Shown: positions 5,408 through 13,195 of the stretch, one piece after another
How the letters are laid out: each line of letters starts with the position of its first letter
Numbering within the stretch: the stretch's first letter is position 1
From: Clostridiales bacterium
Lineage (GTDB): Bacteria > Bacillota > Clostridia > Oscillospirales > CAG-382
Reading direction: 5' to 3'
Length of the DNA: 15,041 nucleotides
NCBI GenBank assembly: GCA_004553575.1
Contig: SFLA01000032.1
Location: 1 to 15,041 of the forward strand
The notes under the pieces: model-generated
Told to the model about the DNA's origin: nothing
Seen by the model: the letters and a program-made list of their open reading frames with translations, nothing else
Databases searched by the model: none
Made by a program: the position numbers and the translations under genes

Positions 5408-5725
5408 ATGAAGCCGTGGGCGGAAAGGTTCTACAATTCGGACGCTTGGCGTTCATGCCGCGACAGCTTCTTGAAGTCGAAGGGCTACTTGTGCGAACGC
5501 TGTTCAACGCCGGACGATCCAGTAACCGCGAAGATCGCACATCACAAAACATACTTGACGAAGCAGAATATCAACGATCCATACATAGCGCTTTCGTGGG
5601 ATAATCTCGAAGCGCTTTGTCAAGATTGCCACAACAAAGAACACCACCGGAACGACAAGAAAAAACGGTACGCATTCGACGAAGCGGGAAACCTCATATC
5701 CCCCCCCTATTCGCTCAAAATTTAG
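5408..5725 (+). CDS. HNH endonuclease (packaging-associated)
   Basis: The 105-residue HNH protein starts at ATG 5408 with AAGGAGG (5394-5400) 7 nt upstream. Motifs: zinc cysteines C29-x2-C32 and C71-x2-C74, catalytic His in AHHKTYL (45-46), Asn66 in WDNLEALC, and His75/His79-80 in CHNKEHH. HNH proteins encoded just before terminase work with the terminase in specific cos cleavage and genome packaging in HK97-type phages. Position and size fit that role. The tail ends in a Pro-rich segment encoded by a C8 run (5700-5707) that could pair with GGGAGGG just after the stop. Confidence 0.92.
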   Translation: MKPWAERFYNSDAWRSCRDSFLKSKGYLCERCSTPDDPVTAKIAHHKTYLTKQNINDPYIALSWDNLEALCQDCHNKEHHRNDKKKRYAFDEAGNLISPPYSLKI

Positions 5726-5834
5726 GGAGGGTTCGACACCGAGGGCGGGAGATTAAAAATACTCCGCAGGCGCGCGCATAACGGGTGTACGCGTTTAAGG
5801 GGGTGTGGGTTGACCGGAAAAGGGGGTGATATTT
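5726..5834. other. G-rich gap between HNH and small terminase, candidate cos region
   Basis: This 109-nt stretch has no ORF. It holds GGAGGG and GGGCGGGAG runs, an alternating CGCGCGC (5771-5777), ACGGGTGTACGCGT downstream of it, and AAGGGGGTG twice (5797-5805, 5820-5828; the second is the terS SD). In HNH-terminase phages cos lies near this junction. The cut position cannot be read from sequence alone. Confidence 0.3.
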
Positions 5835-6188
5835 ATGGCGACAAAGAAGGACTTGACGAAAGAAGAAAAGATCAAGCGGGAGTTTTCCCGATTGAAGCGC
5901 ATTTTCAAAGACTTGGATAAAAACAAGTTGCAGACCGTCGAAAGCCTTATCAAGAACGCGGCGTTCATGGCGGTATCCCTTGAAGAATTGCAAGAGATCA
6001 TCAACGAAGAGGGCTACACCGTCGAATACCAAAACGGCGCAAATCAGAGCGGGACGAAGCAAAGCGACGCGGTGAAAACACATATCGCCATGACAAAAAA
6101 TCACGCCGCAATTATCAAACAGCTTTGCGATCTTGTACCGCCGGAGAAGAAAAAGGAAAGCCGTTTACAGGCGTTACGGGACGAATAA
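5835..6188 (+). CDS. terS: phage terminase small subunit (P27 family-like)
   Basis: The 117-residue protein lies between HNH and the large terminase. It begins at ATG 5835 behind AGGGGGTG (5821-5828). A basic N-terminus (ATKKDLTKEEKIKREFSRLKRIFKDL) leads into helical segments (VESLIKNAAFMAVSLEELQEIINEEG) and the C-terminal KTHIAMTKNHAAIIKQLCDLVPPE, the P27-type signature. The protein binds the packaging site and controls the large subunit as a ring oligomer. Its TAA is 2 nt before the ATG of the large subunit, so the two are translationally coupled. Confidence 0.87.
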   Translation: MATKKDLTKEEKIKREFSRLKRIFKDLDKNKLQTVESLIKNAAFMAVSLEELQEIINEEGYTVEYQNGANQSGTKQSDAVKTHIAMTKNHAAIIKQLCDLVPPEKKKESRLQALRDE

Positions 6189-6190
6189 AA

Positions 6191-7843
6191 ATGCCCTTTT
6201 CAAATTACATTTACGAGTATTACGACGGCATTTCTTCCGGAAATATAACCGTCGGCAAGTGGGTTCGCCTTCTGTATGAATACATCGTGAAGGGGCTTCA
6301 AGAAGGGCTTTTCACCTTCAACGCGAAGAAGGCAAACAAGGCAATTCGGTTCATCGAAAACTTTTGCCATCATTGCGAAGGGCGCACAGACCTTTTGAAG
6401 CTGGAGTTGTGGCAGAAAGCCGCCGTTTCCGTTATGTTCGGGATCGTCGAAGAGGACGGAACGCGCGTCTTTCGTGAAGTGTTTATTGTGATCGGGCGCA
6501 AGAACGGCAAAACGCTTTTTGCGTCCGCCGTCATTGCGTACATGGCGTATCTTGACGGCGAATACGGCGCGAAAATATATTGCCTTGCGCCGAAGCTGGA
6601 ACAAGCAAACATCGTTTACGATAACTTCTATCAGATGATTAAAAAAGAACCGGAGCTTTCCGACCTATCGAAGAAGCGCCGTTCCGATATTTACATCGAA
6701 GAAAGCAATACCGCGATCAAGCCGCTTGCGTTCAACGCGAAGAAATCCGACGGCTTCAATCCGCATTTAGTCGTGAACGATGAAGTCGCGTCGTGGCGCG
6801 GCGACGGCGGCTTGAAGCAGTACGAAGTTATGAAATCCGCGCTTGGCGCGCGCCGCCAGCCGATGATCCTTTCGATCTCAACGGCAGGTTACGAAAACGA
6901 CGGTATCTTCGACGAATTGATGAAGAGATCGACCGCGTTTTTGAAGGGAGGAAGCAAGGAACGCCGCCTTCTTCCCCTGCTTTACATGATCGACGACGTG
7001 GAGAAATGGAACGACCTTGAAGAGCTTAAAAAAGCAAATCCGAATATGGGCGTTTCCGTTTCGCCGGACTTCTTCAAAGAGGAAATCGCCGTCGCCGAAA
7101 TGAGTATGTCGAAGCGGGCTGAATTCCTTACGAAGTATTGCAATATCAAGCAGAATTCTTCCGTCGCGTGGCTTGATTACGTCGTTGTTGACGGCGCAGG
7201 AATTCACGCGAAGCTGGAGGATTTCAAGGACAGTTACGCCGTGGGCGGCATAGACCTTTCACAGACAACGGACTTGACCGCCGCTTCCGTCGTGATCGAG
7301 CGGGACGGCGTTCTATATGCCTTCGCACAATTCTTTATGCCAGCGAACCGGCTTGAAACAGCACAAGCGATCGACGGCGTACCGTATGACATATTCGTAA
7401 AGCAAGGGATCGTCAAGCTATCCGGCGAAAACCACGTCGATTATCACGACGTTTACGAATGGTTTTCTATGCTTCGGGATCAGTACGGAATATATATCTT
7501 GAAGATCGGGTACGACCGCTATTCCGCGCAATATCTGATCGACGACTTGAAGAACGCGGGCTGGCAGACGGACGACGTGTGGCAGGGTGAAAACCTTGCG
7601 CCCGTGATCCGCGAGTTTGAAGGCGTTATCAAGGACGGCAATTTCAAAATTGCCTACAATAACTTGTTGAAGGCGCACTTCCTCAACGTCGCATTGAAGC
7701 ACAACATGGAAACGCGGAAGTTCCGTCCCGTGAAGATCGAACAGCGGGCGCGAATTGACGGCTTCGTTTCCGTGATCGACGCGCTGACCGTGCGGCAGAA
7801 ATATTATAACGAAATCGGCGAAATGCTCAAAAATGCGGGGTGA
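6191..7843 (+). CDS. terL: phage terminase large subunit
   Basis: The 550-residue packaging motor has an N-terminal ATPase: Walker A GRKNGKT at 102-108, Walker B LVVNDE at 193-198 and the coupling motif STAG near 230-233. A C-terminal RNase H-like nuclease follows, with acidic residues in GGIDLS (D355), GYDRYS (D442) and RIDGFVSVIDAL (D523, D530). Length is normal for the Terminase_1 group. I chose ATG 6191 because it follows the terS stop directly; an upstream extension would overlap terS. The SD is weak, fitting translational coupling. It drives ATP-powered DNA entry into the procapsid and cuts the concatemer with TerS and HNH. Confidence 0.96.
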   Translation: MPFSNYIYEYYDGISSGNITVGKWVRLLYEYIVKGLQEGLFTFNAKKANKAIRFIENFCHHCEGRTDLLKLELWQKAAVSVMFGIVEEDGTRVFREVFIVIGRKNGKTLFASAVIAYMAYLDGEYGAKIYCLAPKLEQANIVYDNFYQMIKKEPELSDLSKKRRSDIYIEESNTAIKPLAFNAKKSDGFNPHLVVNDEVASWRGDGGLKQYEVMKSALGARRQPMILSISTAGYENDGIFDELMKRSTAFLKGGSKERRLLPLLYMIDDVEKWNDLEELKKANPNMGVSVSPDFFKEEIAVAEMSMSKRAEFLTKYCNIKQNSSVAWLDYVVVDGAGIHAKLEDFKDSYAVGGIDLSQTTDLTAASVVIERDGVLYAFAQFFMPANRLETAQAIDGVPYDIFVKQGIVKLSGENHVDYHDVYEWFSMLRDQYGIYILKIGYDRYSAQYLIDDLKNAGWQTDDVWQGENLAPVIREFEGVIKDGNFKIAYNNLLKAHFLNVALKHNMETRKFRPVKIEQRARIDGFVSVIDALTVRQKYYNEIGEMLKNAG

Positions 7844-7850
7844 TAAAAAC

Positions 7851-9086
7851 ATGGGAGTTTTTGAAACTATCTTCCGGAAGCCGAAAGCCGACTTGAAGGC
7901 GGAAGGCTATTTCAAAATGCTAAACGGGTACACGCCCGTTTTCAGCAACGCGCCGGAAAGTATTTACGAAATGGAGCTTACACGCGCGGCGATACATTCG
8001 TTCGCGTCCTTCGCTTCAAAGCTGAAACCGGAGATCAGCGGCACGGCGCAAAAGAACCTTGAACGGACGTTGCAGTTCAAGCCTAATCCGTTCATGGATA
8101 CATCGAAGTTCATTTACAGGATCGCGACGATCCTTTCGGTGAATAATACTTGCTTCATTGTTCCGATCGAAGATGAATTCGGCGGACTGATCGGGTATTA
8201 TCCCCTGCTTCCTCAACGGTGCGAAGTTGTCGAGTACAACGGCGCGCCGTTTTTGCGTTATACGTTCGGGAGCGGGCAGAAAGCCGCGATCGAGTTTGAA
8301 CGCGTCGGCGTAATGACGCAGTTTCAATATACCGACGATTTCTTCGGAGAGAGTAACGCCGCGCTTCGCCCTACAATGCAGTTGATCCATACACAAAATC
8401 AAGGCATTATCAACGGCGTTAAAAATTCGGCTTCTATTCGCTTCTTGGCGAAGGTTGCAAATATGTTGAAGCCGGAGGACATCACGAAGGAGCGCAAGCG
8501 CTTCACGGCGGATAACCTTTCGGCGGAAAATCAATCGGGAATGGTGATCTACGACGCGAAGTTTGCTGACGTGAAGCCGATCGAAAGCAAGCCGTTCACG
8601 GTAAACGCCGCGCAGATGGCGCAGATCAACGAAAACGTGTTTAACTACTTCGGCACGAATGCGGGCATTCTGCAAAACAAATACACGGAGGACGAATGGA
8701 ACGCGTATTACGAAGGCAAGATCGAACCTTTCGCGATCCAGCTTTCGCTTGTTATGTCGAATATGACGTACACGGCGCGGGAATTGTCCTTCGGGAACGC
8801 GATCACGTTTACCGCGAACCGCTTACAATACGCAAGCAATCAAACGAAGCTGAATATCAGCACACAGTTATTTGACCGCGGCTTGCTGAACCGCAACGGC
8901 GTTATGGACGTTTGGAACATGGCGCACGTTGAGGGCGGCGAGAAATATTATATCCGCAAGGAATACGCGGAAGTTTCAGAATTGGGAAAGGAGGTTACAC
9001 CAAATGCCGGTAGTGAAGGAACGGGAGTACCGACAAATGTTCCAGCCGTTGATGATCCCGCAGGGGACGACGGAAAAGAGGTTTGA
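7851..9086 (+). CDS. phage portal protein (HK97 family)
   Basis: The 411-residue protein starts MGVFETIFRK at ATG 7851, preceded by GGGGTGA (7837-7843), which spans the terL stop. It has the HK97-type portal pattern: ELTRAAIHSFASFASKLKPEI, KPNPFMDTSKFIYRIATIL, then FGTNAGILQNKYTEDEWNAYYEGKIEP near the C-terminal third. It forms the dodecameric ring at the capsid vertex for DNA passage and tail joining. The last 83 nt overlap the protease gene in another frame, and the final about 27 residues are a low-complexity Pro/Gly/Asp tail (VTPNAGSEGTGVPTNVPAV), probably shaped by the overlap. Confidence 0.95.
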   Translation: MGVFETIFRKPKADLKAEGYFKMLNGYTPVFSNAPESIYEMELTRAAIHSFASFASKLKPEISGTAQKNLERTLQFKPNPFMDTSKFIYRIATILSVNNTCFIVPIEDEFGGLIGYYPLLPQRCEVVEYNGAPFLRYTFGSGQKAAIEFERVGVMTQFQYTDDFFGESNAALRPTMQLIHTQNQGIINGVKNSASIRFLAKVANMLKPEDITKERKRFTADNLSAENQSGMVIYDAKFADVKPIESKPFTVNAAQMAQINENVFNYFGTNAGILQNKYTEDEWNAYYEGKIEPFAIQLSLVMSNMTYTARELSFGNAITFTANRLQYASNQTKLNISTQLFDRGLLNRNGVMDVWNMAHVEGGEKYYIRKEYAEVSELGKEVTPNAGSEGTGVPTNVPAVDDPAGDDGKEV

Positions 9087-9624
9087 CACCGATTTTTACG
9101 TTGAAGGCTTCGCGACAACGTTTGATAAACCGTATGTTATGTACGAATACGGCGGGATCAAATATTGTGAAGTGATCGACCGGAACGCGCTTGTCGGCGC
9201 GGACCTATCCGACGTTATTATGCAATTCGATCATTCGGGTATGGTTTTCGCCCGAAACAAGATGGCAAAGAACAAGCCGCCTTCCCTGCTTTTAGAGCCG
9301 CAGGAAAGCGGCTTATTTATTGCGGCAAATTTGAGCCTTACGGAAGAAGCAAAGCGCCTATATGCAAGCATTGACGCGGGCTTAATTTGCAAAATGTCGT
9401 GGGCGTTCACGGTATCCGAGGACGCATATAACAAAGACACGCACACAAGAACGATCTTGAAGATCAAGAAGGTTTACGACGTTTCCGCCGTGAGTTATCC
9501 GGCGAACGCCGATACCGATATTTCCGCGCGTTCCTACTTCGACGGAGTGATCGAAGCAGAGAAGCGGGAGGCGTTAGCGCGGAAGGCACAAATCCTAAAA
9601 ATCAAACTTATGATGGAGGTTTAA
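9004..9624 (+). CDS. HK97-family prohead protease (S78)
   Basis: The 206-residue protease starts at ATG 9004, with GGAGG (8990-8994) 9 nt upstream, inside the end of the portal gene. Hallmarks: FYVEGFATTFDKP at 31-43, active-site His77 in QFDHSGMVFAR, active-site Ser132 in CKMSWAFTV, and the typical DVSAVSYPAN at 159-168 before the C-terminal domain. It cleaves the capsid delta domain and itself during head maturation. An alternative earlier start in the portal reading region has no SD. The gene stops 4 nt before the capsid ATG. Confidence 0.94.
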   Translation: MPVVKEREYRQMFQPLMIPQGTTEKRFDTDFYVEGFATTFDKPYVMYEYGGIKYCEVIDRNALVGADLSDVIMQFDHSGMVFARNKMAKNKPPSLLLEPQESGLFIAANLSLTEEAKRLYASIDAGLICKMSWAFTVSEDAYNKDTHTRTILKIKKVYDVSAVSYPANADTDISARSYFDGVIEAEKREALARKAQILKIKLMMEV

Positions 9625-9628
9625 CACA

Positions 9629-10789
9629 ATGAGAATTAAAGAGATTGAAGCCCGTCTTGCGGCTATCAAGCAGGACATTGAAGCCCGTGGCGAGAGCATG
9701 ACCGCCGAGGAAATCAACGCGCTGGAGCAGGAAACCGCACAGCTTACCGAAGAGCGCGCCGGACTGATTGCCGCCGCCGAGAAGCGCAACGGCATTCTTG
9801 ACAATATCGCGAAGGGCGCGGGCATTGTTTCCCGTTCCTTCCAGCAGAACAACGGCGACGACAACGCCGCGCCCGACGATCCCTTCGGTACGCCCGAATA
9901 TCGTTCCGCGTGGCTGAAAAACATTCGCCGCCTTCCGCTGAACGACGCAGAGAAGCGCGCATTCAGCAACGCCAGCGGCGCGGGTGCGGAGGTTATCCCG
10001 ACGCAGACCGCGAACGAGATTATCAGCAAGGTAAAGACGCTTGCGCCTATGCTGAATGAAGTCACCCTTCTGCACGTCAAGGGCGCTGTAAAGTTCGCGA
10101 TCGAAGGCACGAACAACGCCGCCGCGATCCACACCGAGAACGCAAGCATTACCGCCGCCGCTGACACGCTGACCACCGTTTCCCTTTCCGGTTACGAGAT
10201 CGTCAAGCTGGTTCAGATTTCCGATACTGTAATGACTATGAGCATTACCGCGTTTGAAAGCTGGATCGTCAATATGCTGGCGGAAGCTATCGCCCGCAAA
10301 GTCGAAGATTTGCTTATCAACGGCACGGGTTCTTCCCAGCCGAAGGGCATTGAAAACGCGAACACTTGGGGCGCGACCAACAGCGTTACCGTTGCAAAGA
10401 CGGGCGCGCTTACCGCCGCAAACGTGCAGACGTTGATCGGGCTTCTGCCTTCCGGCTATGACCGCAACGGCAAGTTCGTTATGAACAAGAAAACCTTGTT
10501 CACCGACTTTATGCCGTTGCAGGACAACAGCAAGAACCACATTGTAACCGTTCAGAACAACGCGTACTTCGTGTACGGCTATCCCGTTCTTCTGTCCGAT
10601 TACGTCGCGGATCACGAAGCCTTCTTGGGCGACTTCAAGAAGGTTTGCGCGAACCTTGCCGAAAATATCGGCGTGAAGAGCGCCTACGACATCGACAAGA
10701 ACAGCTACAAATATAGCGGTATCGCGATCTTCGATTGCGCGCCCGCTATCGGCGAAGCCATCGTGAAGCTGGTCAAGGCGACCGCCTAA
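9629..10789 (+). CDS. major capsid protein (HK97 fold)
   Basis: The 386-residue precursor has an N-terminal helical scaffold (delta) domain, residues 1 to about 65 (IKEIEARLAAIKQDIEARGE ... EINALEQETAQLTEERA), a disordered Asp/Asn/Pro linker at 70-90, and the HK97 body from about residue 95. Body hallmarks are VIPTQTANEI, the P-domain region LSGYEIVKLVQISDTVM, INGTGSSQPKGI and the final domain YSGIAIFDCAPAIGEAIVKL. Cleavage by the upstream protease should fall in the linker, roughly residues 85-105 (inference). GGAGG lies just before TAA of the protease. Thr and Ala codons here end in C more often than in neighbours, as expected of a highly expressed gene. Confidence 0.95.
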   Translation: MRIKEIEARLAAIKQDIEARGESMTAEEINALEQETAQLTEERAGLIAAAEKRNGILDNIAKGAGIVSRSFQQNNGDDNAAPDDPFGTPEYRSAWLKNIRRLPLNDAEKRAFSNASGAGAEVIPTQTANEIISKVKTLAPMLNEVTLLHVKGAVKFAIEGTNNAAAIHTENASITAAADTLTTVSLSGYEIVKLVQISDTVMTMSITAFESWIVNMLAEAIARKVEDLLINGTGSSQPKGIENANTWGATNSVTVAKTGALTAANVQTLIGLLPSGYDRNGKFVMNKKTLFTDFMPLQDNSKNHIVTVQNNAYFVYGYPVLLSDYVADHEAFLGDFKKVCANLAENIGVKSAYDIDKNSYKYSGIAIFDCAPAIGEAIVKLVKATA

Positions 10790-10806
10790 AGCGGGAGGGC
10801 TGACAA

Positions 10807-11106
10807 ATGCTTGACAAGGTAAAGCTGGCGTTGCGGTTGAGCGGGACGGCGCTTGACGGCGAAGTTTCCGATCTCATAAACGCGGCGATCGCTGATCTTC
10901 GCCTTGTCGGTATCAACATTCCGGCGGAAGCGGGATCGTCCAGTAAAACGCTGGGCGATCCCCTTCTTGATCGGGCGGTTGTGCTTTATGCAAAGGCGGA
11001 ATTCGGCTTCAATGACGACGCGGAGCGTTACCGCAACGCATACGATTATTTGAAGTGCGCCTTGTCGCTGACCGCTGATTACACCGAAGAAAGCGAGGGC
11101 AAATAA
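10807..11106 (+). CDS. head-tail connector / DNA packaging protein (gp6-like)
   Basis: The 99-residue helical protein starts at ATG 10807 behind GGGAGG (10793-10798). LDKVKLALRLSGTALDGEVSDLINAAIADLRLVGI and LLDRAVVLYAKAEFGFNDDAERYRNAYDYLKCAL match the HK97 gp6 / SPP1 gp15-like adaptor pattern that docks as a ring under the portal. Its place directly after the capsid gene is canonical. Its TAA abuts the next ATG without a gap. Confidence 0.87.
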   Translation: MLDKVKLALRLSGTALDGEVSDLINAAIADLRLVGINIPAEAGSSSKTLGDPLLDRAVVLYAKAEFGFNDDAERYRNAYDYLKCALSLTADYTEESEGK

Positions 11107-11460
11107 ATGAGATGGGGCGAACAAATAACATTGGTTGCCTTGTCTGAACCTTCGCCGCGCACGAACGAACACGGCTTCCCCGTCGCCCGCACAGAAACCG
11201 CGACAACGGTTTTCGCTGACAAGAAATCCGTGGGCTTTTCGGAGTTCTACAAGGCGCAACAGGCGGGCTATACGACGGAATTAAAATTCGACGTGCATTC
11301 CTTCGAGTATGAGGAACAGCAGATCGTGGAATATCCCGTTTCGAGCGGGAAACGGTATCGCGTCCTTCGGACGTACACGCACGGGAACGGAGAATTTACA
11401 GAGTTGACGCTGGTTAATCTTCCGGAAGCGGAAGGGGGCGGCAACAATGGCGAAGTTTAA
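11107..11460 (+). CDS. phage head closure protein (SPP1 gp16-like)
   Basis: The 117-residue beta-rich protein opens MRWGEQITLVALSEPSPRTNEHGFP and continues with DKKSVGFSEFYKAQQAGYTTELKFDVHSFEYEEQQIVEY, the standard head closure / stopper signature that seals DNA in the filled head. The ATG follows the upstream stop directly (TAAATG) with a weak GAGGG SD, so reinitiation coupling is likely. The end overlaps the next gene by 14 nt, and the low-complexity EAEGGGNNGEV tail contains that gene's SD. Confidence 0.88.
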   Translation: MRWGEQITLVALSEPSPRTNEHGFPVARTETATTVFADKKSVGFSEFYKAQQAGYTTELKFDVHSFEYEEQQIVEYPVSSGKRYRVLRTYTHGNGEFTELTLVNLPEAEGGGNNGEV

Positions 11461-11863
11461 CGTTGTCGGGCTGGACGACGTACAAGAAGCAATGCTTCGG
11501 CAAGACGCGATCGTTGAAGAAGCCGTGCCGGAAATGCTCAAAGCGGGTGGCGCAGTAATGCAGAAGGCACAGCAAGAAGAGATCAAGACAAGGTTCAACA
11601 GCAGACGAAGCACGGGGGCGCTTATTGCGTCCATCAAAGTATCCGCCGTGAAAGAGATTGACGGCGGAAAACGGGTTGAAATCTATCCGAACGGAAAGGA
11701 CAAGCACGGAGTACGCAACGCGGAAAAAGGCTTCGTCCTTAATTACGGGCGTTCAAATATGCCCGCGCGCCCGTGGTTCACGGCGGCGAATGAAAAGGCG
11801 GCGGACGACGTTGTTTCGGAAATGCGCCGCGTATGGGAGGAAAAGCAAAATGAAGAACGTTGA
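11447..11863 (+). CDS. HK97 gp10-like tail/neck component
   Basis: The 138-residue protein starts at ATG 11447 after GAAGGGGGCGG. The pattern FNVVGLDDVQEAMLRQ...AVPEMLKAGGAVMQKAQQEEIKT, then SRRSTGALIASIKV, ending FVLNYGRSNMPARPWFTAANEKAADDVVSEM, is that of the HK97 gp10 family. These proteins act at the head-tail junction. ARPWFTAA is the clearest signature. The gene overlaps the next by 14 nt. Confidence 0.9.
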   Translation: MAKFNVVGLDDVQEAMLRQDAIVEEAVPEMLKAGGAVMQKAQQEEIKTRFNSRRSTGALIASIKVSAVKEIDGGKRVEIYPNGKDKHGVRNAEKGFVLNYGRSNMPARPWFTAANEKAADDVVSEMRRVWEEKQNEER

Positions 11864-12182
11864 CAGCTTGTTAAAAGCGGAGCTTGAAAAGCTGGGCGTT
11901 CCCGTCGAACGCCTTAAATACGGCGGGAAGGCGGCTTGCTTTATCGTCTATCAGCTTGTCGTGGGGCGCGACACGTTCTTTTCAGACGATGAAGAGGGCG
12001 CGCAGGAATTCACGTATCAAGTACACGTCTATTCAAAAACGGATTACATCGACATTCTTCAACGCTTGAAAACAGCATTGAAGGCGGCGGGGTTCTACGC
12101 GATCACGATAGACGCGGAAACATACGAACAGGACACGGGATATTACCACGTTCCCGTTGAAATCAAGTATATGGAGGTATGA
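11850..12182 (+). CDS. tail terminator / tail completion-type protein
   Basis: The 110-residue protein starts at ATG 11850 with GGGAGG (11835-11840) upstream, inside the end of the gp10-like gene. The profile MKNVDSLLKAELEKLGVPVERLKYGGKAACFIVYQL, then FTYQVHVYSKTDYIDILQRLKTALKAAGFYA, and DTGYYHVPVEIKYME, fits the small alpha/beta tail terminator (gpU-like) ring proteins that cap the tail tube. The position between gp10-like and major tail genes supports this. The exact family is not certain from sequence. Confidence 0.78.
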   Translation: MKNVDSLLKAELEKLGVPVERLKYGGKAACFIVYQLVVGRDTFFSDDEEGAQEFTYQVHVYSKTDYIDILQRLKTALKAAGFYAITIDAETYEQDTGYYHVPVEIKYMEV

Positions 12183-12185
12183 CAC

Positions 12186-12746
12186 ATGGCAACAATCGGT
12201 TTGCGCGATCTTTACCGCGCACCCATCACGATCGGCACGTCCGGCGCGGAGGAATACGGAACGCCCGTGCGTATGGCGAAAGCTATTTCGGCGGAGCTTT
12301 CCGTTGAAGTCGCCGAAGCGATCCTTTACGCCGACGACGGCGCGGACGAAGTTGTAAAAGAATTCGTATCCGGAGAAATCACGCTGAACGTGAACGATCT
12401 TCTTCCGGCTGATCTTGCCGCCCTGCTTGGACAGAAGCAGGACACGGACAAGGTTGTTTACGGTTCTGACAGTGACGAAGCGCCCTATACCGCAATCGGC
12501 TTCCGCGCGAAGAAGGCGGGCGGAACGTACAAGTACATTTGGCTTTACAAGGTCAAATTCGCGATCCCCGATGAAAACTACACCACGAAGGGCGACAGTA
12601 TCGAATTTACTACGCCGGAGATCGTCGGACAGTTTATCAAGCGTTCCGACGGATTGTGGAAGGCTGAACACGTCGCAGAGCCTACGAACAGCGTGGCGAC
12701 GGCTTGGTTCACTTCCGTTCGTGAGCCTAACAACGCGGGCGGTTAA
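12186..12746 (+). CDS. major tail protein (phi13-type)
   Basis: The 186-residue tube protein starts at ATG 12186 behind GGAGGT (12174-12179). IGLRDLYRAPITI near the N-terminus, then a central beta core (SGEITLNVNDLLPADLAALLGQ...TAIGFRAKKAGGTYKYIWLYKVKFAIP) and GDSIEFTTPEIVGQFI fit phi13-type major tail proteins that polymerise into the siphovirus tail tube. A strong RNA hairpin follows the stop and separates its translation from that of the much less abundant chaperone. Confidence 0.92.
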   Translation: MATIGLRDLYRAPITIGTSGAEEYGTPVRMAKAISAELSVEVAEAILYADDGADEVVKEFVSGEITLNVNDLLPADLAALLGQKQDTDKVVYGSDSDEAPYTAIGFRAKKAGGTYKYIWLYKVKFAIPDENYTTKGDSIEFTTPEIVGQFIKRSDGLWKAEHVAEPTNSVATAWFTSVREPNNAGG

Positions 12747-12756
12747 TCGAATATCG

Positions 12757-12805
12757 AAAGGAGGAACGGCGGGAGGTCTGAAAAGGCTTCCCGCCTTATT
12801 CTGCT
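12757..12805 (+). promoter_or_regulatory. Shine-Dalgarno separated from gpG start by a GNRA hairpin
   Basis: AAAGGAGG (12757-12764) has no start codon at normal distance; the gpG ATG is at 12806, 41 nt away. Between them GGCGGGAGGTCT (12768-12779) pairs with AGGCTTCCCGCC (12784-12795): 12 bp with two G-U wobbles, capped by GAAA. If folded, the unpaired spacer shrinks to 3 plus 10 nt, near functional distance. No T-run follows, so it is a poor terminator. No other SD precedes the ATG. Confidence 0.7.
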
Positions 12806-13195
12806 ATGAGCGCAATTAAAGACGGACGTTTCCCGATCATGCTGGACAAGGAAAGACACCTTCTTTTCAGTCTGAACGCGATCGACGAAATGCAAGACAA
12901 ATTCGGCGGCTTCGATCGCCTTGATACCGTGCTTTCCGGCAAGGACAGCATTAAAAATCTTCGCTGGCTTCTGACCGTGCTTTTGAATGAGGGCGCGGCG
13001 GACGACGAAGAACCGCTTACCGAAAAACAGGTGGGCAAGCTCATTCATACGGGCAATTTCGCCGACGTGAAAGCGGCGATCTTCAAATCCTTTTCTATGG
13101 GCAACAACGGAACGCCCGAACCGCCCGAACGGGACGAAGAGGAAGAGGACGACGAAGAGGACATCGAAAAAAACGCAACAGCGGGCAAGGAATAA
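12806..13195 (+). CDS. tail assembly chaperone, short form (gpG-like)
   Basis: The 129-residue protein lies between the major tail and tape measure genes. FPIMLDKERHLLFSLNAIDEMQDKFGGFDRL and NLRWLLTVLLNEGA are typical of clostridial phage tail chaperones. The end is a very acidic run (DEEEEDDEEDIEKN) that coincides with a frameshift cassette. It ends at TAA 13193-13195, inside the loop of the stimulatory stem. The protein coats the tape measure protein before tube assembly. Start at ATG 12806 depends on the structured leader described separately. Confidence 0.88.
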   Translation: MSAIKDGRFPIMLDKERHLLFSLNAIDEMQDKFGGFDRLDTVLSGKDSIKNLRWLLTVLLNEGAADDEEPLTEKQVGKLIHTGNFADVKAAIFKSFSMGNNGTPEPPERDEEEEDDEEDIEKNATAGKE

